Of a DNA stretch of 64,000 nucleotides, positions 37,498-51,400 are shown one piece after another. The position numbers and the translations under genes are program-made. Position 1 is the stretch's first letter. Each line of letters begins with the position of its first letter. Under the pieces are notes generated by a model. That model had not been told where the DNA came from. It did not search any database and saw only the letters and a list, made by a program, of their open reading frames with translations. The stretch is taken from assembly GCA_950097015.1 (NCBI GenBank), contig CATNEN010000007.1:4516001-4580000 (forward strand), read 5' to 3'. The stretch is from Macrostomum hystrix. Its lineage: Eukaryota > Platyhelminthes > Macrostomidae.

Positions 37498-38837
37498 GCT
37501 GGTAACGATATTGAGAGGGGGGCTGGTCGGGAAGGCCAGTAGCTGCTGCTGACTGTTAAACGGGCTTCATCTCGCTGCTTTTATATATTTTTATTAATTA
37601 ATACTAAGGTACTTGTCTTCGTTCCTCGAACCCAGTTTCTGTTTAAGGCAGCGTTTTCACACTGTACTCTTTAAGCACTTTTAAGTACTCTGGTATTCTT
37701 TTAAAGTGCGTACTTTAAATTAGGCGAGTACTTTTTAAAGTGCATTTCAGTCTGTCATCATCCATCCTAATTTTGTACTATATGAAAATCCCAATAATCG
37801 CTGGTACATTAGTGCATACTCGCAACGTAAAATTAGCAAATTTATTATATGCATTTTAAAGTTACCATGCTTAGGGAATAACGAATATGTTCGGTCCCAT
37901 TAATTATATCCTACGTACTGAAGTAACGCAACATCATAATTATAAATTAATTTTGTATTTAAATATTATGTTCCAACCTGTCTATCCTGGTGATTCGAGT
38001 TGAATAACTTTGAGCATTCTAATTAATTAAATATTAATATATATGGTAACGCTGGCTTGATGGCACCACTCGTGTGTGTGTGTCTGCCCGTTCGTGTTGT
38101 TGCATGTGCAAAACAAATGCTGTTTTGGATAAATATTGTGGATCATCTTTCCTTTAATTATCTGTTTATGTTTTTTGTCAGGTGGGCATAGGTAGATAGG
38201 TAGATAGATCTCCTACTGTCTCTCTCACTCTCCAATTCTCCCCGCTCCCTCCCGCTGTTTTCACTTTTGTTTAATTTTGTTCCCTAATAAAAACAAAAAA
38301 ATCGACCCCTCCCTGCCCATATGTGGGTCCCACATTCGGCTAAGTTTTTTAATATTTACAACGTTTTTTTGTTCATTTTATTGGGTGACATGATCAGAAG
38401 TAAAAAATAATTCCGAAATATTAAGCAATATTAGTGCACTTCGACCTGCTAAGGTGGCACACCTTCAATCTAGTCAGATTTTTTAGATTTGGCTAACAGA
38501 AAACTCTACTTAAATAACAGATCAGTAAGCTTGCTGGTAAATAGTTATTCAGACGTGTTGTTTACCATTAAGTTACGATCAAAACTAATTTTAATCTCTA
38601 AAACTGAAAAATAAGAAAAAACGCGATAAGAATTGAAACAACGGGCTACTAATTAAATGTTAAAGTCTTTCCGATTCTGTGTCATTTTGTGTCAAACTAA
38701 TCTGCTCTGTATAGCCTAACTACTGTACACAAAACGTTTTAAAAGGTATATAAAGCATGGTATTATAAAAATGTATATGTATTGGGCGAGGAAAGAGTTT
38801 ATGATTATTGCTTATATAAGCTTGAAGCGTTTTAAAC
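37498..38837. other. AT-rich intergenic DNA
   Basis: No gene recognised. Small TAGA-type run at 38190-38208. Confidence 0.45.
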
Positions 38838-39050
38838 GTCATGGGTTCGATTCCCGACTCCACTGAAACAATTGGTTTCCTTCAGCAAGACACTTAACTC
38901 TGCATTGCTTCAGTTCACCCAGCTGTTACATTGGTCCCAGCATTAGCCAGGGTAGCTGAGGGTTGGGTCTGGCGTCCAGTCCATGGACTGCGGCCATATC
39001 TCTCCTTTGTTGGGGCAAGTTGCATAAAAAACCTATATTTTTATTGTTAT
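38838..39050 (+). mobile_element. SINE family A copy (5' truncated)
   Basis: B box GGGTTCGATTCCCGACTCC, then AGCAAGACACTTAACTCTGC, TTGCTTCAGTTCACCCAGC, CAGTCCATGGACTG and an AT-rich tail. It is about as similar to 53443-53732 as recent copies would be. Confidence 0.8.
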
Positions 39051-39428
39051 AATGAGTATAAAATATGCTATTTTTGTAAAAAAATAAAGGTTTATAAAAT
39101 GGATTGAATCAGGCAAGCAAAATTTCTGGCAGAAAAAATATCAAGAGGCATTAAAAAATAAAATGTTTGATTATCTTCTTGTGTTTGTAATAGAGTATCG
39201 TGTGTTATAAAAAGGTTTCAATTAAAGAAAACGAATCAAATCACAGCCATTGAATATCCTCAAAGCAGTTGTCAGTCGAAGTGCTTCTCTACAAAGAATT
39301 TTCGAACGAGCATAAATTATAATAACTATGTAGTGCTAATTGCTAATGTAAGATCTACGAGCTCAGTTTAATTTTTAGTTATTGTTCAATTCAAAGTTGT
39401 CCATCGGCTCTGCAGTCCTCGCCGATCG

Positions 39429-42400
39429 TCACTTCTGCCTGATCTGGCGGTCGGCTGGCCCGATGCCGCACATTCGCAGCACCTTCTCGGGTGTCAGCGG
39501 CGGGTCGAAGGCCAGGAACTGCCTCGGCTTCCCGCTCTGCTCGCGGAAGGCCTCGACTGCGCGCTTCACCGCCGTGACGCAGGTGGCGGCCAGGCAGATG
39601 GGCGGCTCGCCGATGGCCTTCGTGCTGAGCACACCGGCCGAGTTCGGCGAATCGCGCAGCAGGTGGACGCGGAGGTCGCGCGGAATGTCGGCCGCCTGCG
39701 GCACCTGCGGGTGGGGAAAATTGGGAATAGAATGGAATAGAATGGAATAGAATGGAATAGAATGGAATAGAATGGAATAGAATGGAATAAGATCATAGAT
39801 AGGAATAGAAGGCGGTGGGCACAGTATAGTAAACATAAATTATAGTAGATCAAAACAGAATAGTGTAGTCTGGCTTGTTGGTGCGCGTGCACTTAGATGT
39901 GCACGCGCGGCTTGTTTGGGGTGGGGGGTTTAGCGCTGCAGCGTGCGTTCGCTTAGGGTGGTTGCACCCACCCCAACTTTGCCGTTAAATATATTTGCGT
40001 GAGCCAGTGAGGGCTCCGTGCGTGATTGTTATGTTCTACAACTTAACCCACGGTCTTACACTGGTGGCAGCGGTCTCACTATGGCCAAATCAGAGCAAGC
40101 CAGTCTATTGCCTTCAAAGTTTAGCGGCGACTCCAACGTGAGAACGTGGCTCAGCACGTTTGAGGACTTCGCCGACGACTGCGAATGGGACGACAAGAAG
40201 AAGTCAAAGAAGCTGAGACTGCTGGTGACAGGAGAAGCACAAATCTTTGTCTGGGAGCAGCCAGAAGACGTGTCAGCCAGCTATGAAAAGCTGAAGGAGA
40301 AGCTGATCGAGTGCTTTGGCAACAGTCTAAGCTGCTACAGAGCAATGGAGGACTTCGAAGAGCGTAAGCGACAGCCTAACGAGTCGCTGAGGGAGCTGGC
40401 CTACAGCCTGAAGCTTCTCCACCTTCGGGCCCGCCCGGACGACTCCGTGGCGGCTCGGGAAAAGGACGTAAAGTTTCGACTGATGCGCCTCCTGCCATCT
40501 GCCGTGCGAGATGCGCTGTTGAAGGACCAGGACGTGGACTCGTGTTCGCTGGCCGCCATCGTCGACAGAGCTGCGCGGCTTGAGCTGGTGAGCCACGCGA
40601 CTACACTACACAGTCATAACATAACAATCACGCACGGAGCCCTCACTGGCTCACGCAAATATATTTAACGGCAAAGTTGGGGTGGGTGCAACCACCCTAA
40701 GCGAACGCACGCTGCAGCGCTAAACCCCCCACCCCAAACAAGCCGCGCGTGCACATCTAAGTGCACGCGCACCAACAAGCCAGACTACACTACTTTCCCC
40801 CTAGAAGCAAAAGACAGTCCCAAGTCAAGCAAAGCCCGCCATGTACAAATCCGGTGGCCGCCGCTCTCTAGCCGATCGCCGCGGGACAATGACCGGCTCG
40901 GCCGGTGCCGCCGGCGGCTCATCGTGTACCTCGTCTGCCTGCAGCTCGGGCCAGAAGGCCACCGCGTCGCCGCCAGGATCGGCCGCTTGCCCGGGCGGCT
41001 CTGCGGCGGTGCCGTCGTTGTCGGCGTCGGCTGCCGGCGGTCGACGGTCTGCAGCGGCTGGAAGCTCCAGTGACGCCCGCCGCTGCACGAAGCGCTTGAG
41101 GCGGTCGTGGTGCACCACCAGCCGGCGCCTGCGGCCAGTCTCGTCCTGGATGCGGTAATTGACCTCACCCAGGCGCCTCAGGACTCGGTACGGCCCCTTC
41201 CACTTGGCGCTGAGGCACCGTGTCTGGCCGCGCTTGATGACAGAGTTGCGCAGCATCACTAGCTGGCCCTCTTCGAACGGCACGAACCGAGAGTCCCGGT
41301 TGGCCAGCCGGTTGCGCTCGACCTGGGCGCTTCGCAGTCGGCTGTGCACCGTGTCGAAGGCGCTCTGCAGGTTCTCCTGAGTCCGCCGCAAGAAGCCGTG
41401 ATGTTCACCGTCGGCTGCCGGCCGGTCGCCGCTTATCAGCCAACTGTCGAGAGCCAGCCTCGGTGGCCAGCCGTGGAGGACCTGGTATGGGCTGAGGCCG
41501 GTCGTGCTGTGCACGGAGGTATTGTAGGCCCAGGTCACATACGGCAGCTTGCTGTCCCAGTCCTGCTGGTTCTCGGCCACCGTCGTCGCCAGCATGTCAC
41601 CGAGCGTCCGGTTGCCTCGCTCGACGATTCCGTTTCCGCTCGGATGAAACGGCGACGTGCGCGTCTTCTCGACGCCCAGCTGCTCGCAGAGCCGGCCGAA
41701 CACCTCGCTCTCGAATTGACGCCCCTGGTCACTGTGCAGCACCTGAGGAGCGCCGTGACGCAGAACTACCGACTTGAGCAGTGCATCTGCCACCGTCACC
41801 GCGTCGATCCCCGCCAGGGCTGCCGTCTCCATCCACTTGGAGAAGGCGTCGCACATGCTCAGGATGTACGCCTTGCCATCGGTCGTACGCGGAAGCGGCC
41901 CTTTGATGTCGATCTGCACCAGCTGCCACGGAGCCGTCGGCTGGCACGTCGACTGCAGCGGCGCTTTCTGCGGCTTGGTTGGACTCTTCTTGGCCAGGCA
42001 GACCGCGCAGCTGGCCACCCAGTTCTCGACGTCCCGTCGCAGACCAGGCCACCAGCAGCGCTCAGACAGCCTCGCTCCGGTCCTGTCGACGCCGAGGTGT
42101 CCGCTCTGGTCGCACGAGTGCGCCTGCTGCAGGAAATGTGGCCGCAGGTGACCGGGAATGACTGGCCGGCCACCCACCAGCAGGACACCCGCCGAGCTCA
42201 CCGAGGCCCCGTCCAGCAGCTCGCGAACCTGCGCCGCCCATGAATCGGACAGGCTGTCGACTCCTTCGGTCAGCGCCTGGAACGCCTTGCTCAGCAGCGG
42301 GTCTTGCCGTTGCTCCTCGTGTAGGCTGCTGTCGTCCCACCGAGGCTGCAGGCGCGTGCCGGCCACCCGGCTCAGCGCATCCGGCACGACGTTGTCCCTG

Positions 42401-45400
42401 CCAGGTCGGTACAGCAGCTCGAACGAAAATTGCTGCAGCGTCGAAAGCCATCGCGCCAGCCGACCTTCGGGGTCCTTCGTTGTCAGCAGACCTTGCAGTG
42501 GCCGGTGATCCGAGTAGACTCTGAAGTTCGGGACACTCAGCAGGTACGTCCTGAAGTGCTTCAAACTCCAGACCAGCGCCAGCAGCTCACGGTCGGTCGC
42601 CGAGTAGTTGCGCTCGGCCTTGTTGAGGGTGCGCGAGGCGAACGCCACAGGCAGCTCGGCGTCTCCGTGCAGCTGGCTGAGCACCGCCCCGACGGCGAAC
42701 TGACTGCTGTCGCAGCTGAGCACGAACTGCTTGGTGAAATCCGGCAGTCTCAGCACCGGAGCCGTCGTCAGCTGATCTTTCAACTCGTGGAACGCTCGCT
42801 CGCAGTCGCTGCTCCACTCGAAGTCCCTCGATTTCACGCTGACGTCATGCAGGACCCTCGCCGTCTGGCTGAAGCCTGGGATGAACCGGCGGTAGAACCC
42901 CAACATTCCGAGGAACCGCTTCACCTCCTCGGTCGTTGTTGGGCTGGGCATGCTGCGAATGGCCTCGACCTTGCCGGGATCCGGTGCGATGCCCTGCTCG
43001 CTGATCAGGTGTCCCAGGTACAGCACCCGGCGATGACCGAACGCGCTCTTGGCCTTGTGCAGCTTGAGTCCCGCGTCTCGCAACCGCTTGAAAACTTCCG
43101 CCAGCCTCTCTAAGTGGTCGTCGAACGTCCTGCTGAAGACAATGATGTCGTCGATGTAAGTCAGCACGGACTCCCAAGACAGGCCGGACATCACAAGCTC
43201 CATGAGCCGCTGGAACGTCGCCGGGGCGTTGCACATACCGAAGCCCATCTTGCAGAATTGCATCAGGCCGCGCGTCGAATAGAAGGCCGTCTTGTGCCGG
43301 TCCTCCTCCGCCACCTCCACCTGGTGGTAGCCCTGCCGGCAGTCGATGGTGGAGAACCAGGAGCATCCGACAAGCGCATCCATGGCCTGCTGCAGGTGCG
43401 GTAGTGGGTACGCGTCCCTGACGGTGCAGGCGTTGAGCTGCCGCCAGTCCGTGCACAGTCTGATGTCGCCGTCTTTCTTGCGGACTACCAGCAGGTTGCT
43501 GGCCCATGGCGATGTCGACGGCTCGATGATGCCGCTGTCCAGCATCTGGCCGATCTTTTTGTCCACCTGGCCTCGCACAGACAGTGGCAGCCTGCGCTGG
43601 ACCTGCCGGTGTGGCCGCGCTCCGGGCACCAGCTCGATCTGGTGTTGCAGCAACGCCGTCGTGCCCAGGTCGTACTCGTGCCTTGCGAACAGGTCCTCGT
43701 TGCGCTCCAGCAGCTGTCGCAGCCTCGCAGCATCCCGTTCGGGCAGCTCCGCGTTGATGTTCCAACCGACGGGGGTCTCATGGGCCGCCTCCTGGCGACC
43801 GTCCTCGTCTGTCATCGCGCCTTCGAACGTGCCGACCGCCTTGTTGGCGTACAGCAGCACGGGCTCCTCTGCCAGGTTGCACATTTTCACCGGGATGCGG
43901 CAGCCATCTGAGACCGCCAGCACGCGGGCCGGCAGGATGGCGGTGGACTTCACGAAGTCCTCAGACGGCTCAAAGACTCCCTGCTCGCCGCTGGAATCCA
44001 CCTTGAGCCACACCAGCTTCTCGCTGCGGGCGGGCAGCTCCGTAGTTGCCGCCACACGCGCCACCAGGACACTCGGTACCAGGCGACAGTCTGCTCGAGC
44101 CGGCTCGCTGCTGAAAGGCACAGTTGTACTATCAAACTTAACGACGCCTTCTTTAATGTCGATGGTCATCGCCTGCGAAACCTCGCCGATGAAGTCCATG
44201 CCGATGATCAGGCTGGGCTGGATGCCGTCCACGACTGTGAAGCGATGGCGCACGCGGATGGTCTTGCCAATAGAAACATCCGCTGCTGACAGGCCTAGGC
44301 AGCGCAGCCGGGATCCGTCGACAGCAGTCGGCAGCGCACCGATGTCGGTGCAGTCGATCTTGCACGGCAATCTGTCGAACAGTGACTTATCCATCAACGA
44401 AACTTGCGCGCCGGTGTCGAGCAGAGCGGGCGCTGACACGCTGCCAAAGTGCACCTTCACGAAGACTGAAGGCGCTGATCTAAGGGCCCCTTTTGAGCGG
44501 GTCGGTGCTGGCCCCAGGCTGCCGACCCTCAGAAGTTTCCCTGCGGCTGTCCAGTTGGTGTCGGGCACACCGCGGCGGAGTGACCTTTGCCTGAGCACCG
44601 GCTGCAGCGGATGCCGGTCGCCTTTGGGCACCGCCTAGCGATGTGACCCAGCTCGCCGCAGCTGAAGCACTTAATGGGTCCCTTCTGACGCCTGTCTCTT
44701 CCGGGTGGTCCCGCTCGCACGCTGGCTGTCAGCTGCTGCATCTGCTGCTCCAGCTGGCTCAGCCGTCTGTCTTCCACTGACACCGCAGCTGATGAGGCTG
44801 TGTAGTCTCAGAATAGAATAGAATTCAATGGAACAGTCGCATGTACATTAGAGCGGTCACAGCGGGATGCGGGATATATATAGTGAGATGCAAGGCTATT
44901 CACGATTAAAACTCACGGTGTGACAAGTCATAAGTTCTGCCACCCAAAATTCTTCTTCTAATTCTCCCTTCGCAAGTGCTCTCACAATAGTTTGAACACA
45001 ACAAGCCCCTATCAGGTCTCTGTGGGCCCACCTTGTAGTTCCAGGTGCCATCCGTGATGTTTTTGCCGCTGTCGCCATCGTACAAGGTGCGCTCCATTGT
45101 GTACAGGCCCAGGCCCATGACGAAGGCGCCTTCGATCTGGCCGATGTCGACGCCCGGATTCAGCGACTTCCCGACGTCCATCATGAGGTCGGCGCGTCGG
45201 ATCTCGAACTCGCCGGTGAGGATGTCGACCTCGGCTTCCGTCACCCCGACGCCCGTGCTGCAGTAGCGGCTGCCCTTCCGGTTGCCGTTGTTCGAAAAGT
45301 ACCTGAAGAGGACGAACAGAGCGGATTTCAGAAATAGAACCCCTGGCAACAGTTACCTTGGATACAATAAGTATAAATCATTTCTCAAATAAATTTTTCG

Positions 45401-48400
45401 AATGAAGCCTTTTTTATTTCTACTCCTACTTTAAGAGAAAACCGTACATAGCGTCCATAACAACGATATCTAATGATTCGGCAACGGAGTTTTTTAAATA
45501 AAGAAAGTTTGTCCCTAGCAACCAAATTTCACTAAAATTACAAAATAACGGATTGCTGACGCCTTTTAATTATTTTTCAGAAAAATGGCATCCCTAGCAG
45601 CGCTCATGTAACTCTCAAAAAAGGAAAACTAAGATCATCCATAGCAACGGTCATTAAATTTCAAAGTATAAAAACTTAGCGCGTCCGTAGCAACGCGGTA
45701 TTATAAGCGAAAACTGTACACAGCGTACATAGCAACTATATCTGATGCTTCGAATGCAGAATTGTTTAAATAAAACAAAAACTTATCCTTAGCAACCAAG
45801 CTCCTCTAAAAATGCAAAAGTGACACAACGGATGGCTGACGCTTTCAAATTCTATTCTATGAAAATTGGCGTCCCTAGCAACGGGCCACTCACGATCCCA
45901 TAGCGGCCAGACTCAGGCCAGCTTGAGTAGCCTTCCTGAGCAGCTCCTTCCAGGTTGCATCGGGATTGGCCTCCTTAATAGGCCGCAGCCGCTCCTTGAT
46001 CTGGTTGGCAGCCTCCACAGCGGCCTGGCAGTTCCACTCGCTGGTCGAGCTGCCTCCGGTCACCTCGTTGTTGGGCAGAATGTGCGTATCGGTGGCCATG
46101 ATCTTTACCAGGCCGATGTCGATCTCAAGAATGGCAGCGGCGGCTTGCGCGGCCTTAATCCCAATGCCTTGGCCCATCTCGGCGCCTCCGTGGTACAGCG
46201 TCACGCTGCCGTCGCAAGCCTGCAGCGACAGGAACACCTGGGACGCCCGGCCGCGGTCGTAGAAGATGTTGTAGGAGCTGGCGGACATGTCGAGGCCGCG
46301 TTTGCGGAAGCGATTTTTCTGCGGACAGTTAAAGAATGCTTCCCTAGCAACGGTTACGATTCATGAGAAAGGCTTCCTTAGCAACGGTTTGAATTTCTAA
46401 GAAAGAGTTCCTTAGCAACGGATTTAATTCATAAGACAGACTTCCGAAGCAAAGGTTTCGATTTATTAGAAAGGCTTCCTTAGCAACGGAATCAAATTGT
46501 GAGAAGAGCTTCCTTAGCAACGTATTTAATTTATAAGACAGACATCCGTATAGCAACGGTTTCACTCAGTTTGTGAGAAGGAGTTCCTTAGCATCTGGTC
46601 TCTTAGCAACGGTTTGCGGAATGACTATTTGCGAGTGCTGATAGCGAGGCTTCTAATGATTTGTTGGACTTCCGCAAGAATGAAGAGGTCTTCTATGAAA
46701 AAATAATATTAATGGTTTGTTAATTTCTTGCTTTGACGTAAAAAACCACAGGCAAAGACACCCACAAGACTACTTCTAGAAGTATATTTTTCACCGAAAT
46801 TTGGCAAAATTAGCTACATGAGTCAGTTACTAAAATCAATTCGTTCTAAAATTTTGCCAATAAAAAGCTTTAAAAACAAACAAATTTCCCAAACCCGCAT
46901 CTAGGTTTTAGATTTTTCGATACATATAGGCAGACTGACCTTGTTGAACTCAGCGATCTCCGCGAGGCGTTTGTCCACCTCAGCCACTTCGCGCAGCTCG
47001 CGCCACATCAGCTGGAAATTGTCTCCACTCCGAGTGTTGCCCACAATGTCCACCTGGGCGGAGACAGTGATATAAGTTAATGACAGTCACCGATGTGAAT
47101 GACACTCACCGATGTGAATGACTGTCACCGATGTGAATCTGTCACCGACGTGAATGACTGTCACCGATGTGAATGACTGTCACCGATGTGAATGACTGGC
47201 ACCAATGTGAATGACTGTCACCGATGTGAATCTGTCACCGATGTGAATCTGTCACCGATGTGAATCTGTCACCGATGTGAATTTGTCACCTGTCCATCGC
47301 AGTACAGGTTGCGGTACTTGAAGTCAATGGGGTCAGCGCCCAGCTCGAAGGCCAGGTGGTCCATGAGCAGCAGGTTGGCCAAGCAGGCGGGCGCCGGCCC
47401 GGGGCCACGCACGAAGGTGCTCTCGGGCTTGTCTGTGCGCATGTGGCGCAGCGAGAGCCGGTAGCTCGGGCAGGCGAAGGCGCCGTCGATGGCGTGCTTG
47501 AACTCGTTGGCAATCATGGCCTGCATATTGAGGGTGTAGCCGGCCTCGTTGCTGATGTCCCAGCTGACGGCGCGCAGCTTCTCGTCCGACCCGACGGCCG
47601 CCTTGTAGCGAAGCAGCATGCCAGGCCGCTTCATGGCCAGCGCCAGGGTCGAGTTCAGGCTCATGTACATCCGCACCGGACGGCCCAGACTGTCCGCAGC
47701 CACTGCGCAGGCGGCTGCCACCAGGTCGATCATCATCATCTTGCCGCCGAAGCCGCCGCCGATGCGGGGCGAAACGACTCGGATCTGGTTGGCCGGCCTG
47801 GCGAGGACTCGTGCCAGTATCATGGCCAGCGAGTCCACCCACTGGTGCGGGGCCGTCACCAAGAAGCCCTCCTCAGTTGGAGCCACCGACGCTGTGAGCG
47901 TCTCGATGGAGAAGTGAGCCTGCTCGTTCATCACCAGCTGGCCCTCCACCTGGTGATGGGTGAGAGCGACCACTCATGCCGTCTTGGACTGAGGTGACAA
48001 TCCCAATTTACTTCTTTCCTAAAAATCTGGTTTCCGCCCCTCTCTCAAGATTTCCGCCCCTCTCTCAAGATCTCCGCCCCTCTCTCAAGATCTCCGCCCC
48101 TCTCTCAAGATCTCCGCCCCTCTCTCAAGATCTCCGCCCCTCTATCAAGATTTCCGCCCCTCTTAAGATTTCCCCCAGCTCTAAAGGTTTCCGCCCCTCT
48201 CTCAAGGTTTCCGCCCCTCTCTCACGGTTTCCGCCCCTCTCTCAAGGTTTCCGCCCTCGCCCACCTGGCATGGCTGGCCCTCGAACGCCTTGTCGAAGTC
48301 CTCGCCAACATTGTCATCCGGCGCCTCCCTAAGCACGGAGTTCTTGGCCACAGCCTCGGCAACGCTGGTGATCGGCTCATCCGTCTGCTCGTAGTCGACC

Positions 48401-51400
48401 ACCACCAAACTGGCGGCTTTGTCAGCAGCCCACTGCGAGCTGGCCAGCACAATGGCCACTGGCTGGCCGGAGTAGCGAATCTGTGTGCTCGCCAGCAGCT
48501 CCTCCTTTTGACTGCGGCGGATTGAATGGAGATGTGAGTAAAGTTGTGAGTAGAGTTGGTTCAGCTGAGATTGCATTACTTACGCGAACATCGGCGGTAT
48601 GAGAGCGGAGACCACATTGTTGTCATATTTTCCATCCAGATCCTTGGCCGTGATGATGCTGTGATAGCCTGGCACTTGCTGCATGCAGAAATGAGTAATA
48701 TACGAATACTTTAAGAATCAGTTCCCCACACATCTTAGAATCAGTTCCCACACATCTTAGAATCAGTTCCCCACACATCTTAGAATCAGTTCCCACACAT
48801 CTTAGAATAAGTTCCCACACATCTTAGAATCAGTTCCCACACATCTTAGAATCAGTTCCCACACATCTTAGAATCAGTTCCCACACATCTTAGAATCAGT
48901 TCCCACACATCTTAGAATCAGTTCCCCACACATCTTAGAATCAGTTCCCACACATCTTAGAATCAGTTCCCACACATCTTAGAATCAGTTCCCACACATC
49001 TTAGAATCAGTTTCCCACACATCTTAGAATCAGTTCCCACACATCTTAGAATCAGTTCCCACACATCTTAGAATCAGTTCCCACACATCTTAGAATCAGT
49101 TTCCCACACATCTTAGAATCAGTTCCCACACATCTTAGAATCAGTTCCCACACATCTTAGAATCAGTTCCCACACATCTTAGAATCAGTTCCCCACACAT
49201 CTTAGAATCAGTTCCCACACATCTTAGAATCAGTTCCCACACATCTTAGAATCAGTTCCCACACATCTTAGAATCAGTTTCCCACACATCTTAGAATCAG
49301 TTCCCACACATCTTAGAATCAGTTCCCACACATCTTAGAATCAGTTCCCACACATCTTAGAATCAGTTCCCACACATCTTAGAATCAGTTCCCACACATC
49401 TTAGAATCAGTTCCCCACACATCTTAGAATCAGTTCCCACACATCTTAGAATCAGTTTCCCACACATCTTAGAATCAGTTCCCACACATCTTAGAATCAG
49501 TTTCCCACACATCTTAGAATCAGTTCCCACACATCTTAGAATCAGTTCCCACACATCTTAGAATCAGTTCCCACACATCTTAGAATCAGTTCCCACACAT
49601 CTTAGAATCAGTTTCCCACACATCTTAGAATCAGTTCCCACACATCTTAGAATCAGTTCCCACACATCTTAGAATCAGTTCCCACACATCTTAGAATCAG
49701 TTCCCCACACATCTTAGAATCAGTTCCCACACATCTTAGAATCAGTTCCCACACATCTTAGAATCAGTTCCCACACATCTTAGAATCAGTTCCCCACACA
49801 TCTTAGAATCAGTTCCCCACACATCTTAGAATCAGTTCCCCACACATCTTAGAATCAGTTCCCACACATCTTAGAATCAGTTCCCCACACATCTTAGAAT
49901 CAGTTCCCACACATCTTAGAATCAGTTCCCACACATCTTAGAATCAGTTCCCACACATCTTAGAATCAGTTCCCACACATCTTAGAATCAGTTCCCCACA
50001 CATCTTAGAATCAGTTCCCACACATCTTAGAATCAGTTCCCCACACATCTTAGAATCAGTTCCCACACATCTTAGAATCAGTTCCCACACATCTTAGAAT
50101 CAGTTCCCCACACATCTTAGAATCAGTTTCCCACACATCTTAGAATCAGTTTCCCACACATCTTAGAATCAGTTTCCCACACATCTTAGAATCAGTTTCC
50201 CACACATCTTAGAATCAGTTTCCCACACATCTTAGAATCAGTTTCCCACACATCTTAGAATTGGCGCACTAACCTCGGCCTCGTCGGCCTTGACCTCGCG
50301 AAGCGTGGCTGGCGCTTCTGGAGCCTGCACAAAGGCGGCGAACAGCTCGCTGCGGGCGGCGGGCGAGTCGTTGACGTACTTGGCCTCGCCGGCGGCCTGG
50401 GCTCGAGCTTCCAGCTTTGGAATCGCTTGGCCCAGTGGCGCCGGCTGCAGGTCCTCCTGGTACTCCTGCACGCCAGTCTGAGTGCGCCGTTCGAGGGTGT
50501 CAGCTCCGCTGACATCAGCGGACGGCACGGCTCCGGCGCAAGCGGACAGGAGGCACTTGTAGAGCAGGTTCGCAGCCAGCGCGCGGCGGTGCTCCGGGCT
50601 GGTGCCGGTGGCCTCCTCGGCCGGGTTGGCCTCGGCCTCCAGGGTCTGCAGGGCGCCTGCAGGATTTAACAAAATCGAAGATGGTTCCCACCGGGATACA
50701 AGCCGAGTCACAATGCTCAACAGTCACAGACCTGTCACTGTCTCCTCGTCAAGCAGGCTGCGATTCTGCAGAAAATTCTCCGTCTTGGCGGCGTGATTCT
50801 GAAACAAATGCCATGTAGTAGAAGCTGACTAGCTGGTAGTTCTGGAGTTCGCTTAAGTACTTTTAGCAGATGTTTCAGTCCGAGTAAGCTCATTCTACAG
50901 AAAGGTCATGAAGACTCACAAACTTTCCGGAGATGCCGCCAAAGACCAGACTGGGCCGGTCAGTGACGCGGTAATCGTCCTTCTTGTCCACCTTCAGGCT
51001 GAAGGCAGCGTTCAGGTAGGCGTGCGCGTTCTGGGAGGCATTTGAGCGTGAAATCAAGAACTATCAAGAATGACTATAATATTTGCAGAGAAGCTGTAAG
51101 CATAGACAGCACCTCTGTAGCGATTTTCGACCCGCAACTTTATCATTTTACTGACTCGTGAGCACACAAGCACCCAGGTGAGTACATCCGCCCTGATTTT
51201 CTAATCGTCGGGCAGTTTACACTCTCCGTGTGCCTTGAGAGATGGGAAAATAAAACTCCGAGCTCCCAGGCCTTCTCTCTGCAGCTGCGCCCCGAATTAT
51301 TGTGGCCTCGCGCCACGGATTCGAACTCAGGCACCTTGATGCGAGAGCCGGACGCGTTACCGCTCAGCGACTCAAGATCCTCTGAGTGCCGAGAAGTGCC

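Larger units (their letters stand above)
39864..44812 (-). mobile_element. Ty3/gypsy LTR retrotransposon, internally inverted, in XDH/AO intron 13
   Basis: Order on the plus strand: LTR (+, 39864-40060), primer-binding site, 5' part of gag (+), LTR (-, about 40618-40789), polypurine tract, pol (-), 3' part of gag with zinc knuckles (-). The flanks share CAGAATAG on both sides. The two LTRs are the reverse complement of each other but for the last about 40 bases of the second. The structure is explained by inversion of everything from mid-gag to the end of the 3' LTR. The element cannot be functional as arranged. Confidence 0.85.

Noticed and set aside
37167-37552. Open frames in a GC-rich 48-bp repeat
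   Set aside because: All frames are open because 48 is a multiple of 3; no other coding sign.
40081-40668. Independent host gene on the plus strand inside the XDH/AO intron
   Set aside because: It follows an LTR and primer-binding site and is gag-like; its missing half is on the other strand of the same element.
43346-44638. 430-codon plus-strand frame and other frames across 40.8-44.6 kb
   Set aside because: Antisense shadows of the retrotransposon pol gene.
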